Assembly: GCA_010279815.1 (NCBI GenBank)
Contig: QEOQ01000092.1
Coordinates: 1,036,050-1,100,049, forward strand
Direction: 5' to 3'
Length of the DNA stretch: 64,000 nucleotides
Origin: Brachionus plicatilis
Lineage: Eukaryota > Rotifera > Eurotatoria > Ploima > Brachionidae
Position numbers and translations under genes: made by a program. The notes beneath the pieces were generated by a model that saw only the letters and a list, made by a program, of their open reading frames with translations, was not told the origin of the DNA and made no database searches. Shown one piece after another: positions 34,156 to 46,033 of this stretch (its first letter is position 1; every line of letters starts with the position of its first letter).

Positions 34156-34762
34156 AGCACATTTATTTAAAATATATCATAATTTATCAAAATTTTATTC
34201 ACTTAGCAAATCCTTCTAATTAGACATAGAATATTTAAAATAAATGAAATTTTCCGCTTACAGAAGTGATAAATGGTTCAAATTCAAGAGCTTGAGTTGT
34301 TTTCAAACATACTTTTGACCGCAATTTTAAAACTCAACCTAAAAATAAAATTTGCCACTTTGAAGAAGTCAAAAAAACCCATTTTCGACATTTTCAAAAG
34401 ACTCTGGTTACATGGATTTTTAAAAATACCAGGCACTCAAGTTAGTTCTAGAAGGCGGATAATTACATTTAGTTAAAAATATTGAATTATTCATTTATTT
34501 AATAATTCATTTAAAATTGAGTTCAGGCTGAATTCCCTTGCAAGAATCTCAGATAAGATTCTCAATTGATATTGTTTCATGAGCTATCAAACATTTCAAA
34601 TGTAATTTTGCATGAGTGTTTGTGCGATTTATGGAGTTGTCAATCTCACTGAGTTAAAATGCTGTTGTTTTTTGTAAAATTTTGCTTTTTGCCAAAAATT
34701 GTCCTAAAAATTGAAAATAAAATTTTGTAGAAATAAGTACTTTTTCTTTTTATCTATATTAT

Positions 34763-35340
34763 TACAGTGTTTAAAGTTAAACTGGATAATGGATAAGATT
34801 ACGTTATTTTACGTAATTTTACGTCAGAAAATGTAAGCTTACGTAATATTACATCATTTCTTGTATGTAAGAAAATGTAAGCTTACGTAATTTTACGTAA
34901 TATTACACCAGTTTAAGTAAGTTTGGCCGAAAACGCTTACGGCCAAAAAAAATTGAATTTTAGAGGAAAAAGTGGAAAATTAATAAAAATATTTGAATTT
35001 TATAAAAAAATTTTTGAAAAAAAAACATTAAACTTTATTACATTTTTTTACATCATTTTACGTAAAATTACACAATTTAATGTAATAATATGTAATTTTT
35101 TGTCATATTTTCTAAGTTTATGTAAATATTAGTATAGTACTTTTTATTCTTTTGCCAAAAGATGATTTTAAAAATAAAAATACAATTTTTGCAATCAAAA
35201 ATGATTCGAAAAGTGAAAGAAAATTAATTGTAAATAAAAAATTAAAAATACAATTTTATTTGCATTTTTAGGGATATGTCTGCTTTTCTCCAGCATTCAT
35301 TGAAAGATTTGTCCGCAGATACCAGTTTTGCTAACTCAAC
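34763..35340 (+). repeat. Dispersed repeat with TTACGTAA motifs, copy 1
   Basis: It matches 46757-47317 in the same orientation. Both start ACAGTGTTTAAAGTTAAACT and share the ACGTAATTTTACG zone, GTTTGGCCGAAAACGCTTA and GGAAAAAGTGGAAAAT. Both end with TGCTTTTCTCCAGCATTCAT and TTGCTAACTCAAC or close variants. Copy 1 has an additional TTACGTAA segment. No ORF of substance is present. It is probably a transposable element of unknown class. Confidence 0.8.
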
Positions 35341-36119
35341 TTTATTTAAATTTAAATTAAAAATACAAAATATTTTAAAGCAATCGCCTCATATATTTAT
35401 TTATCATAAAATGGTCACTTGCTTATTTTAACATAAGCTAATTGTAAAGAGGCGATTTTTAAAAGAAGGTCAGAAATTACTTTTTATTTTATTCATTGTA
35501 CCCGGGTAATTTTTTGTATAAAATACAAGAGTTTTTCCTGGTTCTTAACTAAAAGACCTAGCTAGTTTTGCTCTTACTGAATAATCCGAGAAAAAAAACG
35601 CGTTTAAATTCAAGTTTAATCGCGTTTAATAGAAAACGCTAAAAAACATTTTGTATTTTAACCATTTTTTCAATTTTTTTTAATATTTAAAAAAAACGCG
35701 AAAAAATGTCAAGTTTATTCGCGTTTATTTAGATAAATTTTTTCAGTATTCTGGGAAATACATTTGAAAGCATGCTTTCGCATCGCAAGTAATATGCTTG
35801 GATTACATATTTAATGATCACTTATCAAGTTATTAGCGGAACTCTATATGGTTAAATTTGGACAATTAGTATCTCTTATTAATTTTTATGATTTTTTATT
35901 AAGATGTATTAGATTATTCTAATTATAAATTGAAAACGTGTATCTAAAGCTAAATATTTAAGAATTATTTGAACTGAAACCAGTTTAGTAAATTACTGAA
36001 ACGTTTATTTTCAAAATAAAAAAAAAAATATTTTTCTCTTTAAGTTTTAGTAATTTACTGGAATATTTTTAGTAAGTTACTGAAAAAGGGTAATTAAAAA
36101 AAGTTTATTTTTTTTTATC
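35341..36119. other. Non-coding AT-rich stretch
   Basis: No gene was recognised. A repeated AACGCG/CGCGTTTA motif occurs at about 35598-35725. Confidence 0.45.
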
Positions 36120-36400
36120 AGTATGAATTGCCTCCATGATATCTTGAGTTACACAACAACTGGGATTTTTTGCAATCTCATCGATTTGTCATACATTGAC
36201 CATCACAGTTGCATTTTACCATACCCTGACAACCACCAATAGATAATTCAGTTACTGTTTGCCTCATACTTGAAGCTTTGTCTAGGTTTAAGTTATTTAT
36301 TTTCTCGCATCCAAGTAGCCAGTGTTTTTTTATGAGAGAACAGGTTTTATAACAACTAATTAACACATAATTTTTTTTAGTTTTTTTGTTTCGCCAGCAA
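36120..36400 (-). pseudogene. C-terminal relic of an integrase-type transposon protein
   Basis: The minus strand encodes LISCYKTCSLIKKHWLLGC, SSMRQTVTELSIGG, CQGMVKCNCDGQCMTNR, then a stop, and DCKKSQLLCNSRYH. The pattern KCNC-x3-C-x-TNRC-x-CKK-x4-LCNSRCH is the Cys-rich C-terminus common to integrase-core, KRBA2-like or Ginger-like transposon proteins. Here one Cys has become TGA (after TNR) and another has become Tyr. It is an inactive fragment. Confidence 0.65.
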
Positions 36401-37059
36401 CTAAAATTTCGTATTGATTCAATAAATAATATTCTTCAGGAGTTTTCTTTGTTTTTTATCTAGTGCAGATTCGATTTGTAGAATTAAAGCTTATTCAATT
36501 AATATATTGATATTCAGTCACCGATGTATCGTCCGAGTTTTTTTTTTTTTTTTATCGGGATTTTTGAAACATTAGTTTCGGTAAATTACTTAAACTACAA
36601 AAATTGTTTTGCATAATTACTGACTGAAAAGTAAGTTAACAAAATTACTAGTAAAAAAACAAAACATAATTTTTTTCCTATTTGTTTTACATTTTTACTG
36701 GTAGACCAGTAAATTTACAAATTTACGTGTTATAGATATTTACTGTTACATGTATACGAGAATGGGCGGTGCTTCTCATTTAATATAAAAAAATTAATTG
36801 AAAGAGACTTAACAATTGTCTTTCTCTTACTATTAAAAATAAAATTGGTGCGCCTTTATTTAAATTGAATAAAAGGCTAATTAGAAATTAATGAATGACT
36901 GAAAAATATCTTTGATACCAGGCCATTTATACCCTGTTAAATTAGCTAAATTAATTTTAAAAGAGTCTGAGCCGAATCTTTTTTTTTTCAAAATAAATAT
37001 TTAATAAACTTTTCATCGTTTGTTTATCTGTCAAGTCACACTGTTAGTCGTTACCCTCT

Positions 37060-37412
37060 CATTTTCTCATCCGGACTTGGGACCGGCAACGGTATGATTG
37101 CAATTCAACAGTCAGCGGCCAAAGTTACATATGGGACGTTCATCATAAACAGCGCCACTCATCCGAGCACTTAATGGCTGCGAACTCGGCAACTATTTAG
37201 ACTAGCTTGAAACCACAAACCAAACCAAGCGTATCTATATCTAGATACAAGCTTATCCAAACTAAAGACACTTTACTTTTTTCACTAAGGCACTTGGACC
37301 CAACAGACTATCATCAGCTCTAGCTTGCAAGCCTCCTCATTCCGGCCTCTATGCGCCTGCATCATCATCACCCCACCTCTTTTTTCATCCGGGCTTGGGA
37401 CCGGCCAATGGC
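37060..37412. repeat. GC-enriched segment bounded by direct repeats of a 20-bp motif
   Basis: CATCCGGACTTGGGACCGGC at 37068-37087 recurs as CATCCGGGCTTGGGACCGGC at 37386-37405. The DNA between is near half GC, far above its surroundings, and has no convincing ORF. It is probably part of an unidentified mobile element. Confidence 0.5.
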
Positions 37413-38395
37413 AGAGTTTCAATTTGTTTAATTCCTTAAAATCGATCACTCTCTGTTTTTGAATGCCTATAAGGTTTTTTAAATACTTAAATATATCAAT
37501 TTTTAAATTCAAAGCTAAAAATGTCTGTTTTGTTGAGTTTTATATTATTTATTTATTCAAAATTATATAAAGTAAAACGGCCGTTCTAAAGCCAACATTT
37601 AATTTTTTTATAAATATAAAGAAATGAGTTTAAAGAATTGGAATGATTGTTGTGAATGGAATTGTACAAAGTGTTTTATATTGTTTTTTTATGAGCACGT
37701 TTTATATTTAGCCTAGTTCGTAGCGTCACTAAGACTTGTGCTTCGTAAATAATATGAATAGCGTGTTTTAAGACATCAACTAATAATAGGATAATAATTA
37801 TTGCAGTAGTAAATTTTATTTTTTCTAATAGTAAATTTATTTGTTAATTGTTAAAAAAAAAAATTAGCAATTATTATATCAAAACGTAGCAAAAATTTTT
37901 TTTTTAGTAGTTTTGTTTTCTATTAATCCTTCTTTAAGTTCTTTCAAACATTCAGCCAAGGATTCAAATACTTTTAACGCTTCGTATGCAATACTTTCAC
38001 CTCTTCTTCTTTTTGGCTATGGTTCGTCAACATCGTCTTCGGTATCATTTCCGTCATTAGCAGCAAAAATTAGCAGCACAAGTCATGTTTTCGAACACAA
38101 TGATCAGATTAAATTTTATAAATAAATAAAAAGATTGAGGTTGATATTAATCAAAAAATAACCTCAGCAATCTTTGACGCAGCCTCGGCTTCAGTTCCCA
38201 AATTCTTCTCAAAAAAATTTAAGGTTTCCCTCCCTCCAAATATCGTAATATTAATTAAAAAAAGAAAACACCTTAAAAAATTAAAAATATAAAATGAAGA
38301 AACTAGAAGGGAATGTAATAAGCTAACAAATACCATTAGATTTGAAATTTCGAAATTTAAAAATTTAAAATGGCAAAATTTCTTAAACAAACTTG
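37413..38395. other. Mostly non-coding, with weak coding-like traces
   Basis: On the minus strand around 37920-38060 the phrases NDGNDTEDDVDEP and PKRRRGESIAYEALKVFESL appear, interrupted by stops. NLGTEAEAASKIAEVIF appears at about 38151-38200. They look like an old degraded ORF but belong to no family I recognise. Confidence 0.4.
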
Positions 38396-39710
38396 GTCCT
38401 AATCATAATTCATTACGTCCCTTTTGGCAAAAAATCAACTCTTTTAAAAAAAATTCTTCATCTCGACATATTCCTTATCCTTTTTCGGAATCTAAAGAGT
38501 ATTGCGATGATATAGATTAGGGTGAATTATTTAAAAAAATCTTAAATTTTTCTCAAGTTAATAAGGACTGTTTTGATACTTCTTTCCAAATATCAACTGA
38601 AAAGTATATTTTAGAGCAGGAATATCTTAATTCTGGTTTATATTCTAAAGTTAATAGTTATCCAAAAATTTCTCTAGAACTTAAGAAAACATTGAAAAAG
38701 TTAAAGGACGACTCAGCTTCTGGTCCTGATAACATATGCAACATGATGCTAAAAAACTTACCTGACTCCTTTTTAGTTATTTTGATTAAATTCTTTAATA
38801 TATGTTTGGAATTAAATGATATTCCATCCTGTTGGAAAATTGCTAAAATTACTATGATACCTAAAAAAAAAATTAGCACCGACCCGGCTAACTACCGCCC
38901 AATTAGTGTTACAAGTAGCTTAGGAAAAATTCTAGAAAGAATAATCACTAAAAGACTTTACACTTTTCCAGAAAATAAGGGTTTAATTTGTAAGAAACAA
39001 TCTGGTTTTAGGCAGCATCGTAGAACTTCCGATAATCTTGTTTTTCTAACACAAAAAGTTTAGGAAACACTTACAAGGAAAAAAAAAGCTTGCACTCTTT
39101 TTTTTGATATTTCTAAAGCCTTTGACAAAGTTTGGCATATCGGTATCATTTATAAACTTATTAAAACTGAAGCCCCTCTATTTATCATTGAATGGGTAAA
39201 AAATTTCCTAAATAATCGTAAGTTCTTTGTTAATCTCAATAATTATGAATCTGAGCATGTTAATATAAAAACCGGTGTCCCTCAAGGTTCGGTAATTAGT
39301 CCTCTTCTATTTTCAATTTTTATCAATGATATACCTAAACAAAGCTCAAAAAATACCTCATACTCTCTCTTGTTTGCTGATGGCCTAGTTACCTTTTTCA
39401 TTATCAAAAAATATGGAAACATTTCTAAGCAGGTAAATGGTTACCTTAAAAATATTGAAATTTGGTTAAAAAAATGGAGGCTTAAGATGTCTCCTGAAAA
39501 ATGCAATTATACAATTTTTTCAGGGAATCCCTCTAAAAATCAAAAGCTAAAATTAAGTCTTTTCGATAAGCAAATTCGATATAATAACTGTCCAATCTTC
39601 CTAGGGATAAAATTTGACGAAAACTTATGCTTTAAACCTCATATTGAATTTATTCGATCAAGATGTCAAGACAGGATAAATATAATTAAAATTCTTTCAC
39701 ATAAATCTTA
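38396..39710 (+). pseudogene. Jockey-like LINE reverse transcriptase, inactive and 3'-truncated
   Basis: One continuous plus-strand frame carries reverse transcriptase blocks: LKKLKDDSASGPDNI, WKIAKITMIPKK, NYRPISVTSSLGKILERII, KKQSGFRQHRRTSDNL, ACTLFFDISKAFDKVWH, TGVPQGSVISPLLFSIFIND, SLLFADGLVTF and WLKKWRLKMSPEKC. TAG stops lie at 38518-38520 and 39061-39063. The catalytic FADD has become FADG. The coding sequence ends in NIIKILSHKS exactly where a minus-strand LINE tail begins (39711). The endonuclease is absent. Confidence 0.85.
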
Positions 39711-40690
39711 TTTATTTATTTATTTGTTTTCTGTACCGAGCTAGAGCTCCTTCAGAATAAGTTAAAAAAAATAAAAAAAAAATAAAAATAAAATAAAAAT
39801 AAAATAAAATTAAAGTTAATAAAATGAGATAAAAAAAAGAATCGAAATAAAGTAAATAAGCTAAAAAAAATGAAAGTTGAAAAGACATAAATAGGAATAG
39901 ATTGTTACATGATTCACTTGTTTAAATAGTTCAAGTTTCATGAAAAAAAGAAGAAATAGGTAGCAATTAAACAATAGAGTTGGGTATTCAATATATCTTG
40001 ATTCGAAACCTTCTTTGTATTCCTTCACCAGTCTTACAACCAATGGGAAAGAATGACTCAGTCCTGTCCCAACATATCTCTCACTCAATTCAAAAAGCCG
40101 ATTCGAGACTGTTAGTAATTTTAGTTTATTAAAAGCCTCATGATGCACGATGTTGGAGTGAGTATCATATTTTAACTTAAGAATAGATCTGACTGCTGTA
40201 TTCTGAATTGCTTGTAGTTTTTTGATATTATTTTCTGAAAATGAATTTAAGCATCGAAAAGAATAATCTAAAATTGATCCGACTAAGGATTTATAAAGAT
40301 TTCCTAGTGTGTTTTGATTAAGACCCCATGTTTTGTTTGACAATATTTTAATAATATTTAGCCTATTATTGCAGCGTTATTAAATTTCGTCTACCAGTAT
40401 ATTAAAATTTAACTTAGAATCAAATTTAATACCAAGAAATTTGATTTCTTTTTGGCTCACTATTCTGTTTCCATAAATTTTTAAGTTTAGATTATCACTC
40501 TCTTTTTTGTGCCTGGAAAAGACTACTGAACACGACTTTTCAACTGATATCTTCATTTTCCATTTAATAAGCCATTGTTCTAGTTCGTTGAGGTTAATCT
40601 TATTTTCTAGGTTCCCCTTTTTGTTATAAATGAAGAATGTTACTAGATCATCAGATACTAATTAATATTTTGTTAGATACAATAAAAAAA
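39711..40690 (-). mobile_element. Minus-strand LINE 3' fragment, tail-to-tail with the preceding copy
   Basis: The minus strand encodes the C-terminal part of a related ORF2. It includes NIIKILSNKTWGLNQNTLG, NLYKSLVGSILDYSF, LQAIQNTAVRSILKLKY and a terminal region with HHEAFNKLKLLTVSNRLFE. The 3' UTR ends CTGAAGGAGCTCTAGCTCGG, then TACAGAAAACAAATAAATAA repeats. Upstream (to about 40690) traces of the preceding palm and thumb sequence continue. NIIKILS occurs in both this copy and the plus-strand copy, showing close kinship. Confidence 0.75.
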
Positions 40691-41328
40691 AATAGATACT
40701 AAAATCAGATACATAAATAAAAAAATTAGATAGTTTTGAAAATATAAGTCTTACCAAAATGGTAAAAGTACTCTTTTTTGACATTTTCAAAAACATAGAT
40801 ATTTCAAAAATCTACGCACTCAAATTAGTTCTAAAAAGGACATGTAATCGACTTGCTTTTGGCTTTTTCAGATCGAAACAATGTTATGTCTCTGATATAA
40901 TTTTATTTTTCAGAAATCAATAAATTTTTTTTCATTAATGTTTATAAATCGAAGATTTTTTAGAAATAATTGAAAAAAAAAGTCAATTAAGACATTTTAG
41001 TTTTTATAAAAAATGCCTTTACTAAAAATTTTCATTCAATTTTTTATTCTTTTTGATATAATAATATTTAGCTTTTTGTTTTATTTAACTTTTTTAAGAT
41101 TCAAAATTGAAAATTTTTGTTTTTACTATTGTTTTTTAGATTTACATTTTTTTTATTTTCTTAATCTCACTCGTAGAATAAAATTGATAATTTGTTATTA
41201 ATGATATACTCCAATTTGAGATTTTATTATAAAGACATAAGTGATGCATCATTTGTGTACGCCGACTCTACTGAAAAAAAATTTTTTTTTAAATAATTTT
41301 AAAATTTGAAATTTGAAATTTTGGAAAA
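40691..41328. other. Non-coding stretch upstream of BCAS2
   Basis: No gene was recognised. The segment 40770-40860 resembles 34360-34460 weakly (GACATTTTCAAAA, then ACTCAAATTAGTTCTA) and may be a shared repeat. Confidence 0.4.
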
Positions 41329-42164
41329 ATGGCAAATGAAATTTTAGTTGATGCTTTACCTTATATAGATTCCGGTTATGAGGAACCCGAAGTTAAACAA
41401 ATGGTGAGTGTTTAAATTCACAATATTTGAATGGTACTTATAAATTATTTAGGTGTTTTCGCTAATAGAAGAAGAATGCAGACGATACAAACCGACTAAA
41501 AATTACCTTGAAGTTTTTGGACCAACGAACCTTCACGCTTTTGAGGTATATAAATAAATGAAAAAATTAATTTACTTATTTTTTTTATTCAATTAGACTG
41601 ATATACTTAAAAATGAATTTCAAAGAATGGAACAACGACAACCTATGGAAATGATGAGCATGAAACGCTATGAGCTGCTACCACCTTCGTCCGGAAAGCA
41701 ATCAGACGTTTCTGCTTGGCTCGAATCAGTCGAGAACTCGCAAGCCCAACTAGAGCACCAAATCTCCAGAATTGTCAATTTAGAATTGTTGTCTGATTAT
41801 GGTGCCAACTCTTGGAAAACATACAATCAGACTCTAAAATCCATGACTGATCAAGCTGAAAAACAACTTGAAGATTTGAAAAAAAATATTCAAAATGTCA
41901 ATTTAAGTCGTAAGTACGAACAGACTTCTGCTGGTTCAAAACTTGATAATTTAGAAAAAAAGTAAATTAAAAAGTGAATTTAATTTTTTTCTAAATATTT
42001 TATGTCTAACTAGATGGATTGGCTTAGTGAGTAAAAATTATGAAATTGAGTGTGCTATTGTTGAGCTCGAAAAAGAGCTAATTGATATTAAAAAGAAAAA
42101 AATATCGGCAGAAGAAAATCAAAATGATGAAAAAACTGTGGACCAAAATCAAAAAGATGACTAA
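41329..42164 (+). CDS. BCAS2: Pre-mRNA-splicing factor SPF27 (BCAS2)
   Basis: The exons are 41329-41403, 41453-41545, 41597-41961 and 42014-42164, giving 227 aa (human 225). BCAS2/SPF27 is a core subunit of the Prp19/CDC5L complex, which activates the spliceosome. Conserved phrases in order are VDALPYIDSGYEEPEV, EEECRRYKPTKNYLEVFGP, FETDILKNEFQRM, MSMKRYELLPPSSGK, NSQAQLEHQISRIVNLELL, SAGSKLDNLEKKWIGLVSKN and YEIECAIVELEKELIDIK. The middle and C-terminus are coiled-coil. Introns are 49-52 bp and in phase. A copied fragment of the last exon lies at 34066-34155. The duplicated monooxygenase starts 380 bp downstream on the same strand. Confidence 0.96.
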
Positions 42165-44342
42165 ATTAAAAAAAATTAATTTGAACAATTATTATCTATT
42201 TGTAAATAAATTTGACTTGAGTCTTTGAAAAAAAGCTTTTTTAAAAGATTTTTAAAATTTTAAATATTAGGCTAATAAGTGACGCTCAGGTACTGAAGGT
42301 GAATAAATAATATTAATCACATTTTAAGTCATTGTTAAAAAAAATTTAAAAAAAAGAAAGAAAATATCTCGCATAAATAAAATTCATTAGATGATTTTTT
42401 ATACCAAACTATCAAACTCAGAGTTTAACTAACAATAACAAACAAAAACTTAATAAAATAGAAGATGATATTTGCTTAAATAACAGATAAATAATGTCTA
42501 AAATTTTATAAAATTTATTTAAATTAAAATTTGAAAATAAAACCATGATATTGTTAAGTTTGCTAATATTGTTCGGTACTGCTTTTGCAACTCCGGTGCC
42601 CACCGAACCTTATTCGAATGAATTAGTCCTAAAAGAGCCAGACATTTACTACTTGTTTTGGACTTACAATGACACTGACATTTTGATGGAAACTCATGTG
42701 AAGACAACAGGATGGGCTGCTTTTGGAATCAGTCCTACTGGTGGAATGGATAATTCAGATGTTGTTGTTTCTTGGCTTAAAACCGATGGAACATACCATT
42801 TTACAGATAGACATATTAGAGGAAGAAAAGTGATTGTAGATCAGACACAGAATTGGTTTCCGATATCTGTATTTCAAAAAGATGGATATTTAGTCACAAA
42901 ATTTAGCAGAAAAATTAGAATATGTGACGAGTCCAATGAGGATTTGGACATTCCAACTGGAACTCCGAAGACCATTTTTGCATTCGGAACAATTTTAATT
43001 GATGATGACATTGGATATCATGGAATGAATAGAGGCATAAAATCGGTTCCTTTAATTAGCTCGCTAAACAATGTGGCTAAGTTTAATTTAGATGAAGTTG
43101 ATCAAGTTGAATACAGAGTTAATGTAAGTTAAAGATTTTAAAAAAATTTTTCGAAATTATATTACCAATAAAATACAAAATAAAGTATACTTTCGATGGC
43201 CTCAAAGACACTGTGTACCATTGTGCAATGTTTAAATTGCCTGATTCATGGATCAAGGAAAAACGTCATTTAATCAGAGTAAAAAATAAAATATTTTTAG
43301 ATCTTTTATTAAGAAATTTCCTTAAAAGTATGAAACCTTGTATTCACCGGGTACTGAAGAAAATCTGCATCATTGGAACCTCGTTGAATGTGGATCAGAA
43401 TTTGAGGAGATTTATTTAAAGAATAACGATTTACTCCAGCAAGGTGAATGCTTTTCAGGAGAATGGCTAAACGCAATTCAGCATTGCCGCAAAATTTCAC
43501 TTGTTTGGGCGGTCGGATGAGCAACTGTAAAGTCCAAAAAAGTTTTCTTGTTAAATTTATTTTAATATTTTTAGATCCAAGATTTTCCTGAAGACTTGGC
43601 CTATCCAATGGGAGGTCCTGACGAAGAAACTAGATATTTTTACCTTGAGATTCATTTTGATAATCCAAGATTAAAAAAAGATATTACTGATAATTCTGGA
43701 GTGCGATTGTATGGTACCAAAAACTACCGTAAAAATGAATTTGGTGTTTTTACAGTAGGAGCAAGTGAGAATTATGGAGGGCTTATTGTTCCACCTGGTG
43801 CAGATACATTTAGAGTTAATTATGGATGTTCTAGTGATTGTGTGAATGTAATTTAAGAATTTAATTTTTTTTTCCAATTTTAAAATTTTGATTAGAAATT
43901 TTTTGAAGAACAAGAAGAAATCAAAGTATTTAGTACTTTGCCTCACACTCATCTAACTGGTAAATTTTATATACATTTTTTTTTTACAACGATTAAATTT
44001 AATTAAAATAAAATAATAAAGGCAAGGAAATTTATACCAAAGTGATCCGTGATGGAAAAGAAGTAGCATATTTAGCGAACAACAAATACTATGACTTTAA
44101 TTATCAATATTATAATTTTTTAAACAAGCCTGTCACCTTGAAAAAAGTATAAAAATCTTAAAGATTTTTCCAAGAAAAAAAAAATCTTTTTTTTTTTACA
44201 GGGAGATGAATTGGTCACAGAATGTGTTTATACCACCAAAAATAAAAAGGAATTTACTTATGTAAAATTTGCTTTGATTTTTATTTGATAATTTAAATAA
44301 CAATAACTTTCGAAGGGGGGTTTATCAACAAGAGAAGAAATG
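42068..44342 (+). repeat. Arm B of the inverted BCAS2-end/monooxygenase duplication
   Basis: This is the inverted partner of 31875-34155. Homology starts inside BCAS2 exon 4 and stops exactly at the ATG codon ending monooxygenase exon 8. Arm A has a splice donor (GTAAAT) after that codon, while arm B has AAAAAG. Exon 1 of the monooxygenase encodes the same 195-residue frame in both arms. Confidence 0.9.
42545..44342 (+). pseudogene. MOXD1: Broken second copy of the DBH/MOXD1-like monooxygenase
   Basis: The exon equivalents are 42545-43123, 43186-43278, 43329-43526, 43575-43847, 43896-43959, 44022-44146, 44202-44261 and 44316-44342. GGA of the intact copy has become TGA at 43518-43520, giving ...LVWAVG then a stop after 287 codons. 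Exons 9-12 and the exon 8 donor are missing. A product would keep the signal peptide, DOMON domain and first two CuH histidines but lose H317 and the CuM site. It cannot be a full monooxygenase. A truncated secreted DOMON protein is possible but the transcript would be a target for nonsense-mediated decay. Confidence 0.85.
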
Positions 44343-45147
44343 AAAAAGGAAAAAGGTATCAAATAAATGAAATTTTCAAAAAATTGAAATTTAGCACAAT
44401 TTAATTTAAAGAAATAAATTTGAATTATTGAACGTTGACCGTCTCTTGTCATCGACCACTATCAGTGAAAAAAGGGCTCCAAGAATATTGAGCTGTTATC
44501 TTGGCCTTTTGAAATTCAGTTTTCAGTAGTCAAAAGGCAGTTAATCTTGATTTTCGAATCGCATATTTTCATTCAATATTTTTTCTAGTATATGTATAAT
44601 AGCCGAGGCCAACCAAAGAATATGACGCTTTTCTTCCATTATTTGATGAAAAGTGTTAACCAAAAAATTCATCTTTAGAGTCAAAATCATTATCATCTTT
44701 CGATGCCGAATCAGATCCAATTGACATAAATTTGAGGTAACTTTAATTACATCTGATTTGCATTAAAGTTGATCCAATGTGAAGTATATTTGATAAAGAT
44801 CTGATGATAAAATAAAATGATGTTAGTTTTTAAAGTTTTTAAAGATAATCTAAAGATTTCCATCAATTAATACATATTAATCGATGAAAATTTGAATAAA
44901 AATTAAAGAATATTTTTTTTAATTTTCATCATTTTTATCATTAAAAAATGAAACATAATTCTTCTTTTATAAAATTTATTTTAAAAAATTTAAATTAAAT
45001 TTAGTTAAAAAAATTATTTTAATTAGTATATCGGCCAATATATAACATTAGTAATGTTATACTAATAGTTTTTTGTTTTTTTTTATATTAAAATATGAAT
45101 CTTAATAATTGAATTTAATTGCATCAAAAAATTAAATAAAATGTATT
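44343..45147. other. Non-coding stretch after the duplication
   Basis: No gene was recognised. A small palindrome ATAACATTAGTAATGTTAT lies near 45042-45060. Confidence 0.45.
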
Positions 45148-45151
45148 TTAA

Positions 45152-45582
45152 CACTAGAACGCCCGGGGGTTTTTTAAACCCCTTTTTGATTTTAAAATGT
45201 CAATAAAAATTTTTCTAAGAGGAGTTTTGTCAAAATTTTTTTTTTCCCTAATTGAAAATGTGAATTTAATTATTATTTTATTTTTGAAAATTAAAAATTA
45301 TAATAATTTAATGTCAAAAAAAAAAAAATATACATAAACGCCCGGAGGGGGTTTTTTAAACCCCTTTAAAATTTTACTTTTTCTATCGCTTAAAATTAAT
45401 AAATTCTTAGCATAAAATAATAATAACATAAATATTTAATGCATAAATAAATCATAATTAACTTAAATAAAACTTATTTTCCGCGAATATGCTTAATTTT
45501 TTGCTTGTATTTTAATTTAATAAGGGGTTTTTTAGACCCCTGCCAGGCGTTAACGGTATAAAAAAAATCGGGCGTTCTAGTG
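45152..45582. mobile_element. Miniature piggyBac-like element with TTAA duplications
   Basis: TTAA flanks both ends (45148-45151 and 45583-45586). The terminal repeats are CACTAGAACGCCCG and CGGGCGTTCTAGTG. Subterminal GGGTTTTTTAAACCCC palindromes occur near both ends and in the middle (45341-45368, with CGCCCGGAGGGGG). These match the plan of the element at 1840-2811. No transposase remnant was found. Confidence 0.85.
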
Positions 45583-46033
45583 TTAATAAATAAAAATTTA
45601 TAAGATAACTTGAAATAATTAAATAAAGTTTAAATTGATTTTCATTTTAAATGATAATTTATTTTACTGTGATCAAAGATGATAAATGAATCATTTAAAC
45701 ATAATTTTTTTTTAAATCTTAAAAAAATATATTAATTCCTAAATGAAAGTAAAAGGTAAAATTTAATTTATTTTTTATAAAATAATTGCCATTCAAGTTT
45801 AAGTTTAAGTCAATAATTTTCGAAAATAATATTCATTTATTTCTTAATTTTGAACTCACTTTCACTTTTTATCATATTCGTAGTGAATTTTTATTCATTT
45901 TTACTTAATGGAAGAAACGAAGAAGTAGATAATCGCTCTCCCTTTTTGGATGAAAGATTTAGATTCATGACCGATTTAATTCACAATTTATCTTGATTTA
46001 ATATTCTCGTGCTTCTAATGTTATATATACTTA

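Noticed and set aside
34923..35132. 69-codon open frame in the dispersed repeat
   Set aside because: The frame is not kept in the second copy at 46.8 kb.
34360..40860. Similarity between 34360-34460 and 40770-40860
   Set aside because: Only short blocks match (GACATTTTCAAAA and ACTCAA-TTAGTTCTA) with gaps. This could be a decayed shared repeat but is too weak to call as a feature.
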